In this document: positions 1 to 9,262 of the stretch, in pieces
How positions within the stretch are numbered: the first letter of the stretch is position 1
Layout: every line of letters starts with the position of its first letter
Notes under the pieces: model-generated
Told to the model about the DNA's origin: nothing
Seen by the model: the letters and a program-made list of their open reading frames with translations, nothing else
The model's database searches: none
Origin: Hyphomicrobiales bacterium
GTDB taxonomy: Bacteria; Pseudomonadota; Alphaproteobacteria; Rhizobiales; Rhizobiaceae
Direction of reading: 5' to 3'
NCBI GenBank assembly: GCA_900472175.1
Contig: UCHD01000005.1
Span: 186,001 to 250,000, forward strand
DNA length: 64,000 nucleotides
Position numbers and translations under genes: made by a program

Positions 1-169
1 GGCGGCCAGGCCGCATCTCGTCATATCCTCTTATTGACGAGTTCGCGGTGAGGGGCAACGCACGTTTTTGTGGACGCAGCGTCGCGAAATTGCGTCCAAT
101 GGGCTGTCGGCCCCGCTTGCCGTGTATCCGCCTCCTTTTTGACGCCGATTTTTGCCGTGTTGAACAGCA

Positions 170-204
170 ATCAGCCGCCCCGCGTTACCAGCGGAGCGGC
201 TGAT
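170..204 (-). terminator. hairpin after preA
   Basis: A 14-bp inverted repeat (170-183 with 191-204, one G-T pair) around a 7-base loop lies 19 bases beyond the preA stop. It has no run of T, so it may act as a Rho-independent terminator of moderate strength or as an RNA-stabilising hairpin. I see no gene in bases 1-169. Confidence 0.55.
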
Positions 205-222
205 CCGACCCGTGTAGAGATG

Positions 223-1536
223 TTATTCGGCGGCCTGACGGGCCATCGGGTTGTTCGGATGCGTGGTCCAGTTGGCGTAGTTCGGATCGACGGTCTTGCC
301 AGTCCGTTCGTCCAGCACGCCCGGCTCAAGCCCGACCATGGTGATGCAATCCTGCACGGGACAGACATTGACGCAGAGATTGCAGCCGACGCATTCGTCT
401 TCCATTACCTCGAAGTGTCTCTTGCCATCGACATACTGGGTGATCGCCTGGTGCGAGGTGTCCTCGCAGGCGATGTGGCAGCGGCCGCACTTGATGCAGG
501 AATCCTGATCGATGCGGGCCTTGGCAATGTAATTGAGGTTGAGATACTGCCAGTCGGAGACGTTCGGCACGGCCCGGCCACAGATGTCGTCGAGAGTGCG
601 ATGGCCCTTGGTGTCCATCCAGGCGGAGAGGCCGGTGATCATTTCCTCAACGATCTTGAAGCCGTAGGTCATCGCCGCGGTGCAGACCTGGACGTTGCCG
701 GCGCCGAGGACGAGGAATTCGGCCGCGTCGCGCCAGGTGGTGATGCCGCCGATGCCGGAAATCGGCAGGCCGTAGGTTTCCGGATCGCGGGCGATCTCGG
801 CCACCATGTTGAGTGCGATCGGCTTGACCGCCGGGCCGCAATAGCCGCCATGGCTGCCCTTGCCGTCGATCGACGGTTCCGGCGAGAACGTGTCGAGATT
901 GACCGAGGTGATCGAGTTGATCGTATTGATCAGCGACACGGCATCGGTGCCGCCGGATTTTGCCGCACGCGCCGGCTTGCGGACGTCGGTGATGTTCGGC
1001 GTCAGCTTTGTGATGACCGGCATGCGGGTGTACTGCTTGCACCAGCGCACCACCATCTCGATGTATTCCGGCACCTGTCCGACCGCAGCGCCCATGCCGC
1101 GTTCCGACATGCCGTGCGGACAGCCGAAATTGAGTTCGATGCCGTCGGCGCCTGTCTCTTCCACCAGCGGCAAAATCGATTTCCAGGCATTCTCCTCGCA
1201 GGGCACCATGATCGAGGCGATCAGGGCGCGATCCGGCCAGTTCATCTTCACCTGCTTCATTTCGCGCAGGTTGGTGTAGAGGTCGCGATCGGTGATGAGT
1301 TCGATATTGTTGAGACCCAGCAACCGGCGGTCGGCGCCCCAGATCGCGCCATAGCGCGGGCCGTTGACGTTGACGACCGGTGGGCCTTCTTCACCGAGCG
1401 TCTTCCAGACCACGCCGCCCCAGCCCGCCTTGAAGGCGCGCTCGACATTGTAGGCCTTGTCGGTCGGCGGTGCCGACGCCAGCCAGAAGGGGTTCGGAGA
1501 CTTGATGCCGACGAAATTGTTGCGCAGATCAGCCAT
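223..1536 (-). CDS. preA: NAD-dependent dihydropyrimidine dehydrogenase subunit PreA
   Basis: 437 residues, normal for the family. PreA is the catalytic subunit of the cytoplasmic PreTA enzyme, which reduces uracil and thymine to dihydropyrimidines with NADH, the first step of reductive pyrimidine breakdown. The N-terminal ~310 residues form an FMN TIM barrel (motifs NFGCPHGMSERGMG and GISGIGGI). Two [4Fe-4S] ferredoxin clusters follow at residues 347-357 (CIKCGRCHIAC) and 382-397 (CVGCNLCVNVCPVQDC). The start has a GGGGAG ribosome site and lies 15 bases after the preT stop, so the two genes form one operon transcribed leftwards. The dihydropyrimidinase that usually acts next is not in this window. 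Confidence 0.95.
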   Translation of the reverse strand: MADLRNNFVGIKSPNPFWLASAPPTDKAYNVERAFKAGWGGVVWKTLGEEGPPVVNVNGPRYGAIWGADRRLLGLNNIELITDRDLYTNLREMKQVKMNWPDRALIASIMVPCEENAWKSILPLVEETGADGIELNFGCPHGMSERGMGAAVGQVPEYIEMVVRWCKQYTRMPVITKLTPNITDVRKPARAAKSGGTDAVSLINTINSITSVNLDTFSPEPSIDGKGSHGGYCGPAVKPIALNMVAEIARDPETYGLPISGIGGITTWRDAAEFLVLGAGNVQVCTAAMTYGFKIVEEMITGLSAWMDTKGHRTLDDICGRAVPNVSDWQYLNLNYIAKARIDQDSCIKCGRCHIACEDTSHQAITQYVDGKRHFEVMEDECVGCNLCVNVCPVQDCITMVGLEPGVLDERTGKTVDPNYANWTTHPNNPMARQAAE

Positions 1537-1551
1537 TGTTCATTCTCCCCT

Positions 1552-2913
1552 TCACGCGACGGCAACGGCCGGCTGCGAAGCAGCGGCGAGCACGTGGTTG
1601 ATCGATTCGGCGGCGTCGCGGCCTTGTGCCACGGCGGAAACCGTCAGGTCTTCGCCGCCAAGCACGCAGTCGCCACCCGCCCAGACGCGGTCGAGCGAGG
1701 TGCGGCCCTCGCCATCGACGACGATGCGGCCGGACTGCAGGGTGATGATGCCGAGTCCGTCTGCCTCGAAGGTCTGGCCGATGGCTTTCAGAACATGATC
1801 GGCTGTGAGGACGCCGGTTTCTCCCGTGGTCGTCAGGCGGCCGTCGGTGATGCTCGTATAATCGAGTTCGATACCGGCAACCTTGCCGTCACGGGCAATG
1901 ATGCGCTTTGGCTGCAGCCAGTGGCGGATGGTAACACCCTTGGCGGCGGCGAGATCCTGCTCGAATTCGGAAGCGTTCATGTGCTCCTTGCCGCGGCGAT
2001 AACAGATAGTCACTTCCTCGGCGCCGAGCAATTTGGCCTGCACGGCCGCATCGACCGCCGTCATGCCGCCGCCGAGCACGACGACACGGCGGCCGATGGC
2101 GATGTCGGCCTTGGTTGCTGATTGCCGCAGCGCTGCGATGAAGTCGACGGCGTCTTCGACGCCCTCAGCGGTTTCTCCTTCGGCCCTGAGCGCATTGACG
2201 CCGGCAAGACCAAGACCAAGGAAAACGGCATCATGCCTGGCGAGCATATCGTTCAGCGAAAAATCGCGTCCAAGCATCTGGTTGTTGCGGATCTCGATAC
2301 CGCCGATGGCAAGCACGTAATCGACTTCGGCCTGGGCGAAATCATCGACCGCCTTGTAGGTGGCGATACCGTATTCGTTGAGGCCGCCGGCTTTTTCGCG
2401 GGCATCGTAGATGACGACGTCATGACCCTTGACGGCCAGACGGTGGGCGCAGGCAAGGCCAGCTGGGCCGGCACCGATCACGGCAATGGATTTACCCGTC
2501 GGTTCGGCGCGCTGGTAGAATTGGCGGTTTTCGCGCATGGCGATATCGGTGGCATAACGCTGCAGCCGTCCGATCTCGACGGGCCGGTGCTCGGCCTCGT
2601 TGCGCACGCAGGCCTGCTCGCAGAGCGTTTCGGTGGGACAGACCCGGGCGCACATGCCACCGAGAATGTTCTGGTCGAAGATCGTGTTTGCCGACCCGAT
2701 CGGGTTTCCAGTCGATATCTGCCGGATGAACAGCGGGATATCGATGGAGGTGGGACAGGCCGTCATGCACGGCGCGTCGTAGCAGAAATAACAGCGGTCG
2801 GATGCGACCAGTGCTTCATGCTCATCCAGCGGTGGGTGCAGATCGGAAAAATTTCTCTCGTATTCGACGGGAGACAGGCGCCCGCTCAGTATTCCAGTTT
2901 CAGTCGTTCCCAT
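1552..2913 (-). CDS. preT: NAD-dependent dihydropyrimidine dehydrogenase subunit PreT
   Basis: 453 residues. PreT is the electron-input partner of PreA: it takes electrons from NADH through FAD and iron-sulfur clusters and hands them to PreA. Visible are two cysteine groups for N-terminal [4Fe-4S] clusters (Cys41/44/49/53 and Cys88/92/98/102), an FAD-binding GAGPAG at 147-152, and a second Rossmann motif GGGMTAVDAA for the nicotinamide nucleotide. It resembles the small subunit of glutamate synthase, but the partner immediately downstream is preA, which decides the call. The first gene of the preTA operon, it is divergent from the SorC-type regulator at 3118. Confidence 0.94.
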   Translation of the reverse strand: MGTTETGILSGRLSPVEYERNFSDLHPPLDEHEALVASDRCYFCYDAPCMTACPTSIDIPLFIRQISTGNPIGSANTIFDQNILGGMCARVCPTETLCEQACVRNEAEHRPVEIGRLQRYATDIAMRENRQFYQRAEPTGKSIAVIGAGPAGLACAHRLAVKGHDVVIYDAREKAGGLNEYGIATYKAVDDFAQAEVDYVLAIGGIEIRNNQMLGRDFSLNDMLARHDAVFLGLGLAGVNALRAEGETAEGVEDAVDFIAALRQSATKADIAIGRRVVVLGGGMTAVDAAVQAKLLGAEEVTICYRRGKEHMNASEFEQDLAAAKGVTIRHWLQPKRIIARDGKVAGIELDYTSITDGRLTTTGETGVLTADHVLKAIGQTFEADGLGIITLQSGRIVVDGEGRTSLDRVWAGGDCVLGGEDLTVSAVAQGRDAAESINHVLAAASQPAVAVA

Positions 2914-3117
2914 TGTTTGCTCCCAAATGTCGTGCCTCAGGATGTCGAAACGGTAACACGCTTTATTTTTTTATCAAACGGTAAAATTTTAAAATGAAAT
3001 TCGCAGGAATCCCCGCGGTGTAGGGGTTTGAAAGGGTCCGTCAGGGAAGGCGCTACGGTCTGTGTTTGACAGAAGCCGGGAAAAAGTGTCAGCACATCGT
3101 TCAGGGAGTATGGACAA

Positions 3118-4071
3118 ATGGCGCGCAGACCGGACGGCAATAACAGGCTCGATGACGCCGCGCGTGCAGGCTGGCTCTATTACGTTGCCGGGCGCACACA
3201 GGACGAAATCGCGTCCAGTATGGGCATCTCGCGCCAGTCGGCGCAACGGCTGGTTTCGCTGGCCATGGCCGAGCGCCTGATCAAGGTGCGCCTTGATCAT
3301 CCGATTGCCGCCTGTCTCGAACTCGGGCTTCGCCTCAAGGAAAAATTCGACCTCCGTCAGGTCGATATCGTGCCGAGTGATCCCGGATCGTCATCAACCA
3401 CCGTCGGCATTGCCGAGGCGGGGGCGGCCGAGATCGAGCGCTGGCTGAAATCGGCCGATCCGATCATTCTGGCAATCGGTACGGGGCGAACGCTGAAGGC
3501 GGCGATCGACCAGCTGCCGGCAATGGAGTGCCCGCAGCATCGGATCGTGTCCTTGACCGGCAATATAGGTCTCGACGGATCGGCGGCCTATTACAACGTC
3601 ATCTTTTCGATGGCGGATGCGGTCAAGGCGCGGCATTTTCCGATGCCGCTGCCGGTTCTGGTGTCGTCGCCAGAAGAGCGGGCGTTGCTGCACAATCAAG
3701 CACTGGTCAAATCGGCATTGCAACTGGGCTCGGAAGCCAATGTCGCCTTCGTCGGCGTCGGCGAACTCGGCCAGGACGCTCCGCTGTGCGAGGACGGCTT
3801 TCTGGCCCGCGACGAGATGATGCGGCTGATGGACGAGGGGGCTGCGGGCGAAATCTGCGGCTGGATGTTCGACCGCGACGGTCAGATGCTGTCCGGCAGC
3901 ATCAACAAGCGCGTCGCCAGCGTGCCCTTGCCGTCGCGCGATTCAGCGATCGTGATCGGCATTGCCAAAGGCCAGCGCAAACAGGTCGCACTGCGGGCCG
4001 CCCTGACGGGGCGCGTGATCAACGGCCTTATCACCGACGAGGCGACTGCCAAGTTTTTGCTCACAAATTGA
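3118..4071 (+). CDS. SorC-family sugar-binding transcriptional regulator of the polyol operon
   Basis: 317 residues. An N-terminal helix-turn-helix (about residues 27-48, core TQDEIASSMGISRQSAQRLV) is followed by a SorC/DeoR-type sugar-phosphate-binding domain (GTGRTLKAAIDQLP, residues ~60-315). Members of this family sense a phosphorylated sugar or polyol and control the adjacent operon. It lies directly before smoEFGK-smoS-mtlK on the same strand, the position of SmoC in other alphaproteobacteria, so control of sorbitol/mannitol/arabitol use is the likely job. A perfect TGCTCA-N5-TGAGCA repeat overlaps its stop codon and a related repeat lies at the smo promoter; both are candidate operators. 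The ligand cannot be told from sequence. Confidence 0.88.
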   Translation: MARRPDGNNRLDDAARAGWLYYVAGRTQDEIASSMGISRQSAQRLVSLAMAERLIKVRLDHPIAACLELGLRLKEKFDLRQVDIVPSDPGSSSTTVGIAEAGAAEIERWLKSADPIILAIGTGRTLKAAIDQLPAMECPQHRIVSLTGNIGLDGSAAYYNVIFSMADAVKARHFPMPLPVLVSSPEERALLHNQALVKSALQLGSEANVAFVGVGELGQDAPLCEDGFLARDEMMRLMDEGAAGEICGWMFDRDGQMLSGSINKRVASVPLPSRDSAIVIGIAKGQRKQVALRAALTGRVINGLITDEATAKFLLTN

Positions 4072-4074
4072 GCA
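4058..4074. promoter_or_regulatory. candidate SorC-type operator 1 (TGCTCA-N5-TGAGCA)
   Basis: A perfect 6+6 inverted repeat overlaps the stop codon of the upstream regulator and lies about 85 bases before the putative smo -35 box. The same half-sites recur at 4184-4201. Regulator identity is inferred from position only. Confidence 0.45.
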
Positions 4075-4147
4075 GGTAACCGGAAATTTTCTCCAGCAAA
4101 ATCAACTGAACCGGCATTCTTTTCTGCACTGCAGCAACGAATGCCGA

Positions 4148-4201
4148 TTGACAATTTTTGCAGTTGTGTGAGTAATTGCCCACGAGCAAGGCAAATGCTC
4201 A
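4148..4201 (+). promoter_or_regulatory. smo promoter with candidate operator 2
   Basis: TTGACA (4148-4153), 17 bases, then AGTAAT (4171-4176) is a plausible sigma-70 promoter. An inverted repeat GAGCA-N7-TGCTC (4184-4200) begins at about the expected transcription start and shares half-sites with the repeat at 4058-4074. Two matching sites about 125 bases apart would allow looping. Confidence 0.5.
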
Positions 4202-4224
4202 TAACTCTTCTGGGAGGAAGATAT

Positions 4225-5535
4225 ATGAACTTGAAAACTTTCCTGCTGGGCACATGCTCGGCAATCGTCATCGCGGGTTTCGCCCAGGCTGAAACCCTCA
4301 CCATTGCCACGGTGAACAATGGCGACATGGTCCGCATGCAGACGCTGACGGACGATTTCACCAAGGCTAATCCGGACATTCAGCTCGAATGGGTCACCCT
4401 CGAAGAAAACGTGCTGCGCGAACGCGTCACCACCGATATCGCCACCAAGGGCGGCCAGTACGACGTGCTGACGATCGGCACCTACGAAGTTCCGATCTGG
4501 GCCAAGCAAGGCTGGCTGCTGCCGCTCGACAATCTCGGCGCCGATTACGATGTCGATGACCTGCTTCCGGCCATCCGTTCGGGCCTGACCGCCGACGGCA
4601 AGCTCTATGCAGCACCGTTCTACGGCGAAAGCTCGATGGTCATGTACCGCAAGGACCTGATGGAAAAGGCGGGACTCACCATGCCCGATGCTCCGACCTG
4701 GGAATTCATCGGCGATGCTGCCCGCAAGATGACCGACCGTGCTGCCGGCATCAATGGCATCTGCCTTCGCGGCAAGGCCGGCTGGGGCGAGAACATGGCG
4801 TTCCTGACGGCGACGTCCAACGCTTTTGGCGCACGCTGGTTCGATGAAAACTGGAAGCCGCAGTTCGACCAGCCGGAATGGAAGAACACGCTCGACATGT
4901 ACGTCAAGCTGATGAACGACGCTGGCCCGCAAGGCGCTTCGTCCAACGGCTTCAACGAAAACCTGGCGCTGTTCCAGCAGGGCAAGTGCGGCATGTGGAT
5001 CGACGCCACGGTGGCTGCCTCATTCGTGACCAACCCGAAGGACTCGACCGTTGCCGACAAGGTCGGCTTCGCTCTTGCTCCGGATACGGGTCTTGGCAAG
5101 CGCGGCAACTGGCTGTGGGCCTGGAACCTTGCCATCCCGGCAGGCACCCAGAAGGCGGAAGCTGCCGAGAAGTTCGTGTCCTGGGCAACCAGCAAGCACT
5201 ATCTCGACATCGTTGCCGCCAAGGAAGGCTGGGCAAACGTTCCTCCGGGCACGCGCACCTCGCTTTACAATAACCCCGAGTACCAGAAGGCGGCTCCATT
5301 CGCCAAGATGACGCTCGACAGCATCAACGCTGCCGACCCGAAGAACCCATCCGTGAAGCCCGTGCCTTACGTTGGTGTTCAGTTTGTCGCCATCCCGGAA
5401 TTCCAGGGGCTTGGCACGACGGTTGGACAGTTGTTCTCGGCCGCTCTGGCCGGCCAGATGACGGTTGATGATGCGCTGGCGCAGGCTCAGCAGGTAACCA
5501 CCCGCGAAATGACACGCGGCGGCTACATCAAGTAG
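4225..5535 (+). CDS. smoE: sorbitol/mannitol ABC transporter, periplasmic binding protein SmoE
   Basis: 436 residues. This is the extracellular solute-binding protein (family 1, MalE-like) of a polyol ABC importer. A signal peptide of about 22 residues ends in AQA before ETLTIATVNN. The start at 4225 is chosen over an upstream in-frame ATG (4141) because it has a strong GGGAGGAAG ribosome site and places the signal peptide at the N terminus. The substrate (sorbitol, mannitol, perhaps arabitol) is inferred from the linked smoS and mtlK dehydrogenases and from family similarity. It is first in the smoEFGK-smoS-mtlK operon and is separated from smoF by 190 bases that hold a terminator-like hairpin. 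Confidence 0.92.
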   Translation: MNLKTFLLGTCSAIVIAGFAQAETLTIATVNNGDMVRMQTLTDDFTKANPDIQLEWVTLEENVLRERVTTDIATKGGQYDVLTIGTYEVPIWAKQGWLLPLDNLGADYDVDDLLPAIRSGLTADGKLYAAPFYGESSMVMYRKDLMEKAGLTMPDAPTWEFIGDAARKMTDRAAGINGICLRGKAGWGENMAFLTATSNAFGARWFDENWKPQFDQPEWKNTLDMYVKLMNDAGPQGASSNGFNENLALFQQGKCGMWIDATVAASFVTNPKDSTVADKVGFALAPDTGLGKRGNWLWAWNLAIPAGTQKAEAAEKFVSWATSKHYLDIVAAKEGWANVPPGTRTSLYNNPEYQKAAPFAKMTLDSINAADPKNPSVKPVPYVGVQFVAIPEFQGLGTTVGQLFSAALAGQMTVDDALAQAQQVTTREMTRGGYIK

Positions 5536-5557
5536 GTTCCTTCCCAAGGACAGGCGG

Positions 5558-5575
5558 CCCGGACTACCATCCGGG
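5558..5575 (+). repeat. CCCGGA-N6-TCCGGG hairpin after smoE
   Basis: A short GC-rich inverted repeat 23 bases after the smoE stop. Together with the next hairpin it could protect the 3' end of smoE RNA. Confidence 0.4.
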
Positions 5576-5588
5576 TTGCCAACTTAAA

Positions 5589-5645
5589 CCTGGCGTTATT
5601 CGCTGCGAGGCCTGTTGTCGCCGCGTATGACGCCAGGCTTTTCTT
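5589..5645 (+). terminator. partial terminator between smoE and smoF
   Basis: CCTGGCGT (5589-5596) pairs with ACGCCAGG (5630-5637) and is followed by CTTTTCTT. The inner 33 bases may fold further. Within an operon such a signal would cut transcription after the binding-protein gene and give more SmoE than permease. Confidence 0.5.
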
Positions 5646-5725
5646 AAAAGACGACCAAGGCGGCCGGATTGCTGCCCTCCCGGCGGGGCGGGTGTCCGTA
5701 CCGGCATCAGAGGGAGGGTGTTGAA

Positions 5726-6598
5726 ATGGCAACGCAGAATACGCGTGCGCTTGCGCGCTGGATGATGGCCCCGTCCGTTGGGCTTCTGCTGGTCTGGATG
5801 ATCGTGCCTTTGGCGATGACGCTGTGGTTCTCGTTCCAGAACTACAACCTGCTCAACCCCGGCAATGTCAGTTTCGCTGGCCTGTTCAACTACCAGTATT
5901 TTTATACGGATCCGGCTTTTTTCCAGTCCATCTGGAACACGCTGCTTATCGTGTGCGGCGTGCTTTTTATCACGGTCATCGGCGGCATTGCCATCGCCCT
6001 GATGCTCGATCAGCCGATGTGGGGGCAGGGGCTTGTTCGCATCCTGGTGATCTCGCCGTTCTTCGTCATGCCGCCGGTTGCGGCACTGGTCTGGAAGAAC
6101 ATGATCATGCATCCGCAATATGGGGTGTTTGCCGATATCAGCCGCTTCTTCGGGCTGCAGCCGGTCGATTGGTTCGGGCAGTATCCGCTGTTTTCGATCA
6201 TCATCATCGTCGCCTGGCAATGGCTGCCGTTTGCCACGCTGATCCTGCTCACCGCGCTGCAGTCGCTGGATGGCGAACAGAAGGAAGCGGCCGAGATGGA
6301 TGGTGCGGGTTTCGTCAACCGCTTCATCTACCTGACGGTGCCGCATCTCGCCCGCTCGATCACGGTTGTCATCCTGATCCAGACGATCTTCCTTCTGGGC
6401 GTCTATGCCGAAATCCTCGTCACCACCAATGGCGGCCCGGGCTACGCATCGACCAACCTGCCGTTCCTGATCTACCGCACGGCCCTTCTCGGCTACGACG
6501 TCGGCGGCGCTTCGGCAGGCGGCATCATCGCAGTCATCCTCGCCAATATCGTCGCCTTCTTCCTGATGCGCGCCGTTGGCAAGAACCTCGACAAGTAA
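5726..6598 (+). CDS. smoF: sorbitol/mannitol ABC transporter permease SmoF
   Basis: 290 residues with six predicted membrane helices, of the MalF type. The EAA loop that contacts the ATPase reads EAAEMDGAGFVNRFIYLTVP (about residues 190-210). The start at 5726 is preferred to an upstream in-frame codon at 5669 because of the GAGGGAGGG ribosome site just before it. It forms the inner-membrane channel with SmoG, which begins 14 bases after its stop. Confidence 0.92.
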   Translation: MATQNTRALARWMMAPSVGLLLVWMIVPLAMTLWFSFQNYNLLNPGNVSFAGLFNYQYFYTDPAFFQSIWNTLLIVCGVLFITVIGGIAIALMLDQPMWGQGLVRILVISPFFVMPPVAALVWKNMIMHPQYGVFADISRFFGLQPVDWFGQYPLFSIIIIVAWQWLPFATLILLTALQSLDGEQKEAAEMDGAGFVNRFIYLTVPHLARSITVVILIQTIFLLGVYAEILVTTNGGPGYASTNLPFLIYRTALLGYDVGGASAGGIIAVILANIVAFFLMRAVGKNLDK

Positions 6599-6611
6599 GG
6601 GAGGCAAGACC

Positions 6612-7436
6612 ATGGCCCGTGCAGTTTCGACCAGAAGAACCGTTGTCTTCACCATTGTCGCCTGGATCATCGCGCTCGTGATCTTCTTCCCTATCCTTTA
6701 CACGATCATCACCTCCTTCAAGTCCGAAACGGAGGCGATTCAAGGCTTTAACCTCATTCCTTCTGGCACGGTGGAAAGCTACCAGGCTGTTCAGGCGCAG
6801 AGCAACTACTTTAAGTTCTTCCTGAACTCGGTGATCATCTCGGTGGGCTCGACACTGATTGCGCTGTTGATCTCTGTGCCTGCCGCCTGGTCGATGGCGT
6901 TTTCGCCGACCAACAAGACCAAGGACATTCTGATGTGGATGCTCTCCACCAAGATGATGCCGGCGGCAGCCGTCATGGTGCCGATCTATCTGCTGTTTCG
7001 CGACTTCGGCCTGCTCGACAGCCGCTTCGGTCTGACGATCATGCTGACGATGATCAACCTGCCGATCGTCGTCTGGATGCTCTACACATATTTCCGCGAA
7101 ATCCCGGGCGAAATCCTCGAAGCCTCGCGGATGGACGGGGCGTCGCTGTGGGGCGAGATCTGGTACGTGCTGACACCGATGGCGGTGCCGGGCATTGCCT
7201 CAACCATGCTGCTGAACATCATCCTCGCCTGGAACGAAGCGTTCTGGACGATCCGCCTGACGACCACGAATGCAGCACCGTTGACCGCCTTTATTGCCTC
7301 CTTCTCCTCACCGCAGGGCCTGTTCTGGGCAAAGCTGTCGGCGGCATCGACGCTGGCGATCGCACCGATCCTGATCATGGGCTGGTTCAGCCAGAAACAA
7401 CTTGTCCGCGGCCTGACCTTTGGCGCCGTGAAGTAA
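6612..7436 (+). CDS. smoG: sorbitol/mannitol ABC transporter permease SmoG
   Basis: 274 residues, six membrane helices, MalG type. The EAA motif is EASRMDGASLWGEIWYVLTP. The ATG at 6612 follows a GGGAGG ribosome site that overlaps the end of smoF; an in-frame codon further upstream (6576) lies inside smoF and is not needed. It is the second channel subunit of the importer, with SmoF, SmoE and SmoK. Confidence 0.92.
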   Translation: MARAVSTRRTVVFTIVAWIIALVIFFPILYTIITSFKSETEAIQGFNLIPSGTVESYQAVQAQSNYFKFFLNSVIISVGSTLIALLISVPAAWSMAFSPTNKTKDILMWMLSTKMMPAAAVMVPIYLLFRDFGLLDSRFGLTIMLTMINLPIVVWMLYTYFREIPGEILEASRMDGASLWGEIWYVLTPMAVPGIASTMLLNIILAWNEAFWTIRLTTTNAAPLTAFIASFSSPQGLFWAKLSAASTLAIAPILIMGWFSQKQLVRGLTFGAVK

Positions 7437-7463
7437 CGCACAGAAAAGACTTGGGAGGCACGC

Positions 7464-8465
7464 ATGGGCAATATCACTCTGAAAAAGGTCAACAAGAGCT
7501 TTGGCGCGACGCAGGTCATTCCTGGCATCGACCTGACGATCAACGAGGGCGAGTTTGTCGTCTTCGTCGGCCCCTCGGGCTGCGGGAAGTCAACGCTGCT
7601 GCGGCTGATCGCCGGTCTTGAGGATACGACCTCCGGCACGATCGAGATCGATGGCCGGGATGTGACCGGCGCTGCTCCCGCCAAGCGCGGGCTGGCCATG
7701 GTATTTCAGTCTTACGCGCTCTATCCGCACATGACGGTGCGCAACAATATCGCCTTTCCCTTGAAGATGGCGAAAATGGATCAAGGGGCGATCGACAAGA
7801 AGGTGACGGAAGCGGCGCGCGTCCTCAACCTCACCAACTATCTCGACCGGCGCCCCGGCCAGCTGTCCGGCGGCCAGCGCCAGCGCGTCGCCATCGGCCG
7901 GGCCATCGTGCGCGAGCCCTCGGCCTTCCTGTTCGACGAACCGCTGTCCAATCTCGATGCAGCCCTGCGTGGCACGATGCGGCTGGAGATCAGCGAGCTT
8001 CATCATCAGTTGAAGACGACGATGATCTACGTCACCCACGATCAGGTCGAAGCCATGACCATGGCCGACAAGATCGTCGTGTTGAGCGCCGGCAATATCG
8101 AGCAGGTCGGTTCGCCGCTTGACCTCTATCACCGGCCCGACAATATCTTCGTTGCCGGCTTCATCGGCTCGCCACGCATGAACTTTGCCACGGGCGAATT
8201 TGCCAAGCCGTACGACGCCCATACGATCGGCGTTCGACCCGAACATCTCAAGCTCTCGACCGAGACCGGAACATGGCGCGGCACAGTCGGTGTCGCCGAA
8301 CATCTCGGATCCGATACGTTCCTGCACATCCACGTCGATGGCATCGGCCTCGTCACGGCCCGCGTCGGCGGCGACTTCGCCGTCAAACACGGCGACAAGG
8401 TCTTCCTGACGCCAGAAGACGGCCGGGTGCACAAATTCAACGACAAGGGACTGGCAATTCGATGA
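7464..8465 (+). CDS. smoK: sorbitol/mannitol ABC transporter ATP-binding protein SmoK
   Basis: 333 residues, UgpC/MalK class. Walker [10 protein letters not shown] at residues 36-44, signature LSGGQ at 134-138, Walker B LFDEP at about 156-160, and a C-terminal TOBE/regulatory domain of about 100 residues ([10 protein letters not shown]). It powers polyol import on the cytoplasmic face of SmoFG. The stop codon overlaps the smoS start by four bases (ATGA), so the two are translationally coupled. Related MalK-type ATPases sometimes serve more than one transporter. Confidence 0.93.
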   Translation: MGNITLKKVNKSFGATQVIPGIDLTINEGEFVVFVGPSGCGKSTLLRLIAGLEDTTSGTIEIDGRDVTGAAPAKRGLAMVFQSYALYPHMTVRNNIAFPLKMAKMDQGAIDKKVTEAARVLNLTNYLDRRPGQLSGGQRQRVAIGRAIVREPSAFLFDEPLSNLDAALRGTMRLEISELHHQLKTTMIYVTHDQVEAMTMADKIVVLSAGNIEQVGSPLDLYHRPDNIFVAGFIGSPRMNFATGEFAKPYDAHTIGVRPEHLKLSTETGTWRGTVGVAEHLGSDTFLHIHVDGIGLVTARVGGDFAVKHGDKVFLTPEDGRVHKFNDKGLAIR

Positions 8466-9235
8466 AACGGCTTCAAGGAAAAAACGCACTGATCACAGGA
8501 TCGGCGCGCGGTATCGGACGCGCGTTCGCGGAGGCTTATATCCGCGAGGGGGCTAGCGTTGCGATTGCCGATATCAATCTTGAACGGGCCAAAGTGACGG
8601 CCGGTGAGCTTGGACCTTCGGCCTATGCGGTTGAGATGGACGTGACCAGCCAGGCGTCGATCGATGCAGCGATTGCGTCGGTGGTCGCAAAGGCCGGTGG
8701 TATCGACATTCTGGTCAACAACGCGGCCCTGTTCGATCTCGCACCGATCGTCGAGATTACGCGGGACAGTTACGACAGGCTGTTTACGATCAATGTTTCC
8801 GGTACGCTGTTCACCATGCAAGCCGCCGCAAGGCAGATGATCGCGCAGGGACGCGGCGGCAAGATCATCAACATGGCCAGCCAGGCGGGGCGCCGGGGTG
8901 AAGCTCTCGTCGCCGTCTATTGCGCCACCAAGGCCGCCGTCATCAGCCTCACCCAATCCGCAGGGCTCGATCTCATCAAGCATGGCATCAACGTCAATGC
9001 GATCGCGCCCGGTGTCGTCGATGGCGAGCATTGGGATGGCGTCGATGCGATGTTCGCCAAATATGAAAACCGCCCACTGGGCGAGAAGAAGAGGCTTGTC
9101 GGCGCCGAAGTCCCCTTCGGACGCATGGGCACGGCTGAAGACCTGACGGGCATGGCGGTCTTCCTCGCCTCCGCAGACAGCAACTATGTCGTTTCACAGA
9201 CCTACAATGTCGACGGCGGCAACTGGATGAGCTGA
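8462..9235 (+). CDS. smoS: sorbitol dehydrogenase SmoS (short-chain dehydrogenase)
   Basis: 257 residues. This cytoplasmic NAD-dependent enzyme oxidises D-sorbitol to D-fructose (homologues also take galactitol). The nucleotide motif TGSARGIG is at residues 12-19, NNA at 86-88, and the catalytic set is Asn111, Ser140, Tyr153 and Lys157 (YCATK). The start overlaps the smoK stop. Placement between the polyol transporter and mannitol dehydrogenase supports the substrate assignment; the sequence alone would only give an SDR. Confidence 0.92.
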   Translation: MKRLQGKNALITGSARGIGRAFAEAYIREGASVAIADINLERAKVTAGELGPSAYAVEMDVTSQASIDAAIASVVAKAGGIDILVNNAALFDLAPIVEITRDSYDRLFTINVSGTLFTMQAAARQMIAQGRGGKIINMASQAGRRGEALVAVYCATKAAVISLTQSAGLDLIKHGINVNAIAPGVVDGEHWDGVDAMFAKYENRPLGEKKRLVGAEVPFGRMGTAEDLTGMAVFLASADSNYVVSQTYNVDGGNWMS

Positions 9236-9262
9236 GTTCACAGCTCGTCGAAAGGAATGAAC

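Noticed and set aside
70-2121. Long open frame on the plus strand opposite preAT (683 codons).
   Set aside because: It is the antisense shadow of two clear genes with high GC third positions; its product is Asp/Gly/His/Arg-rich and matches no family.
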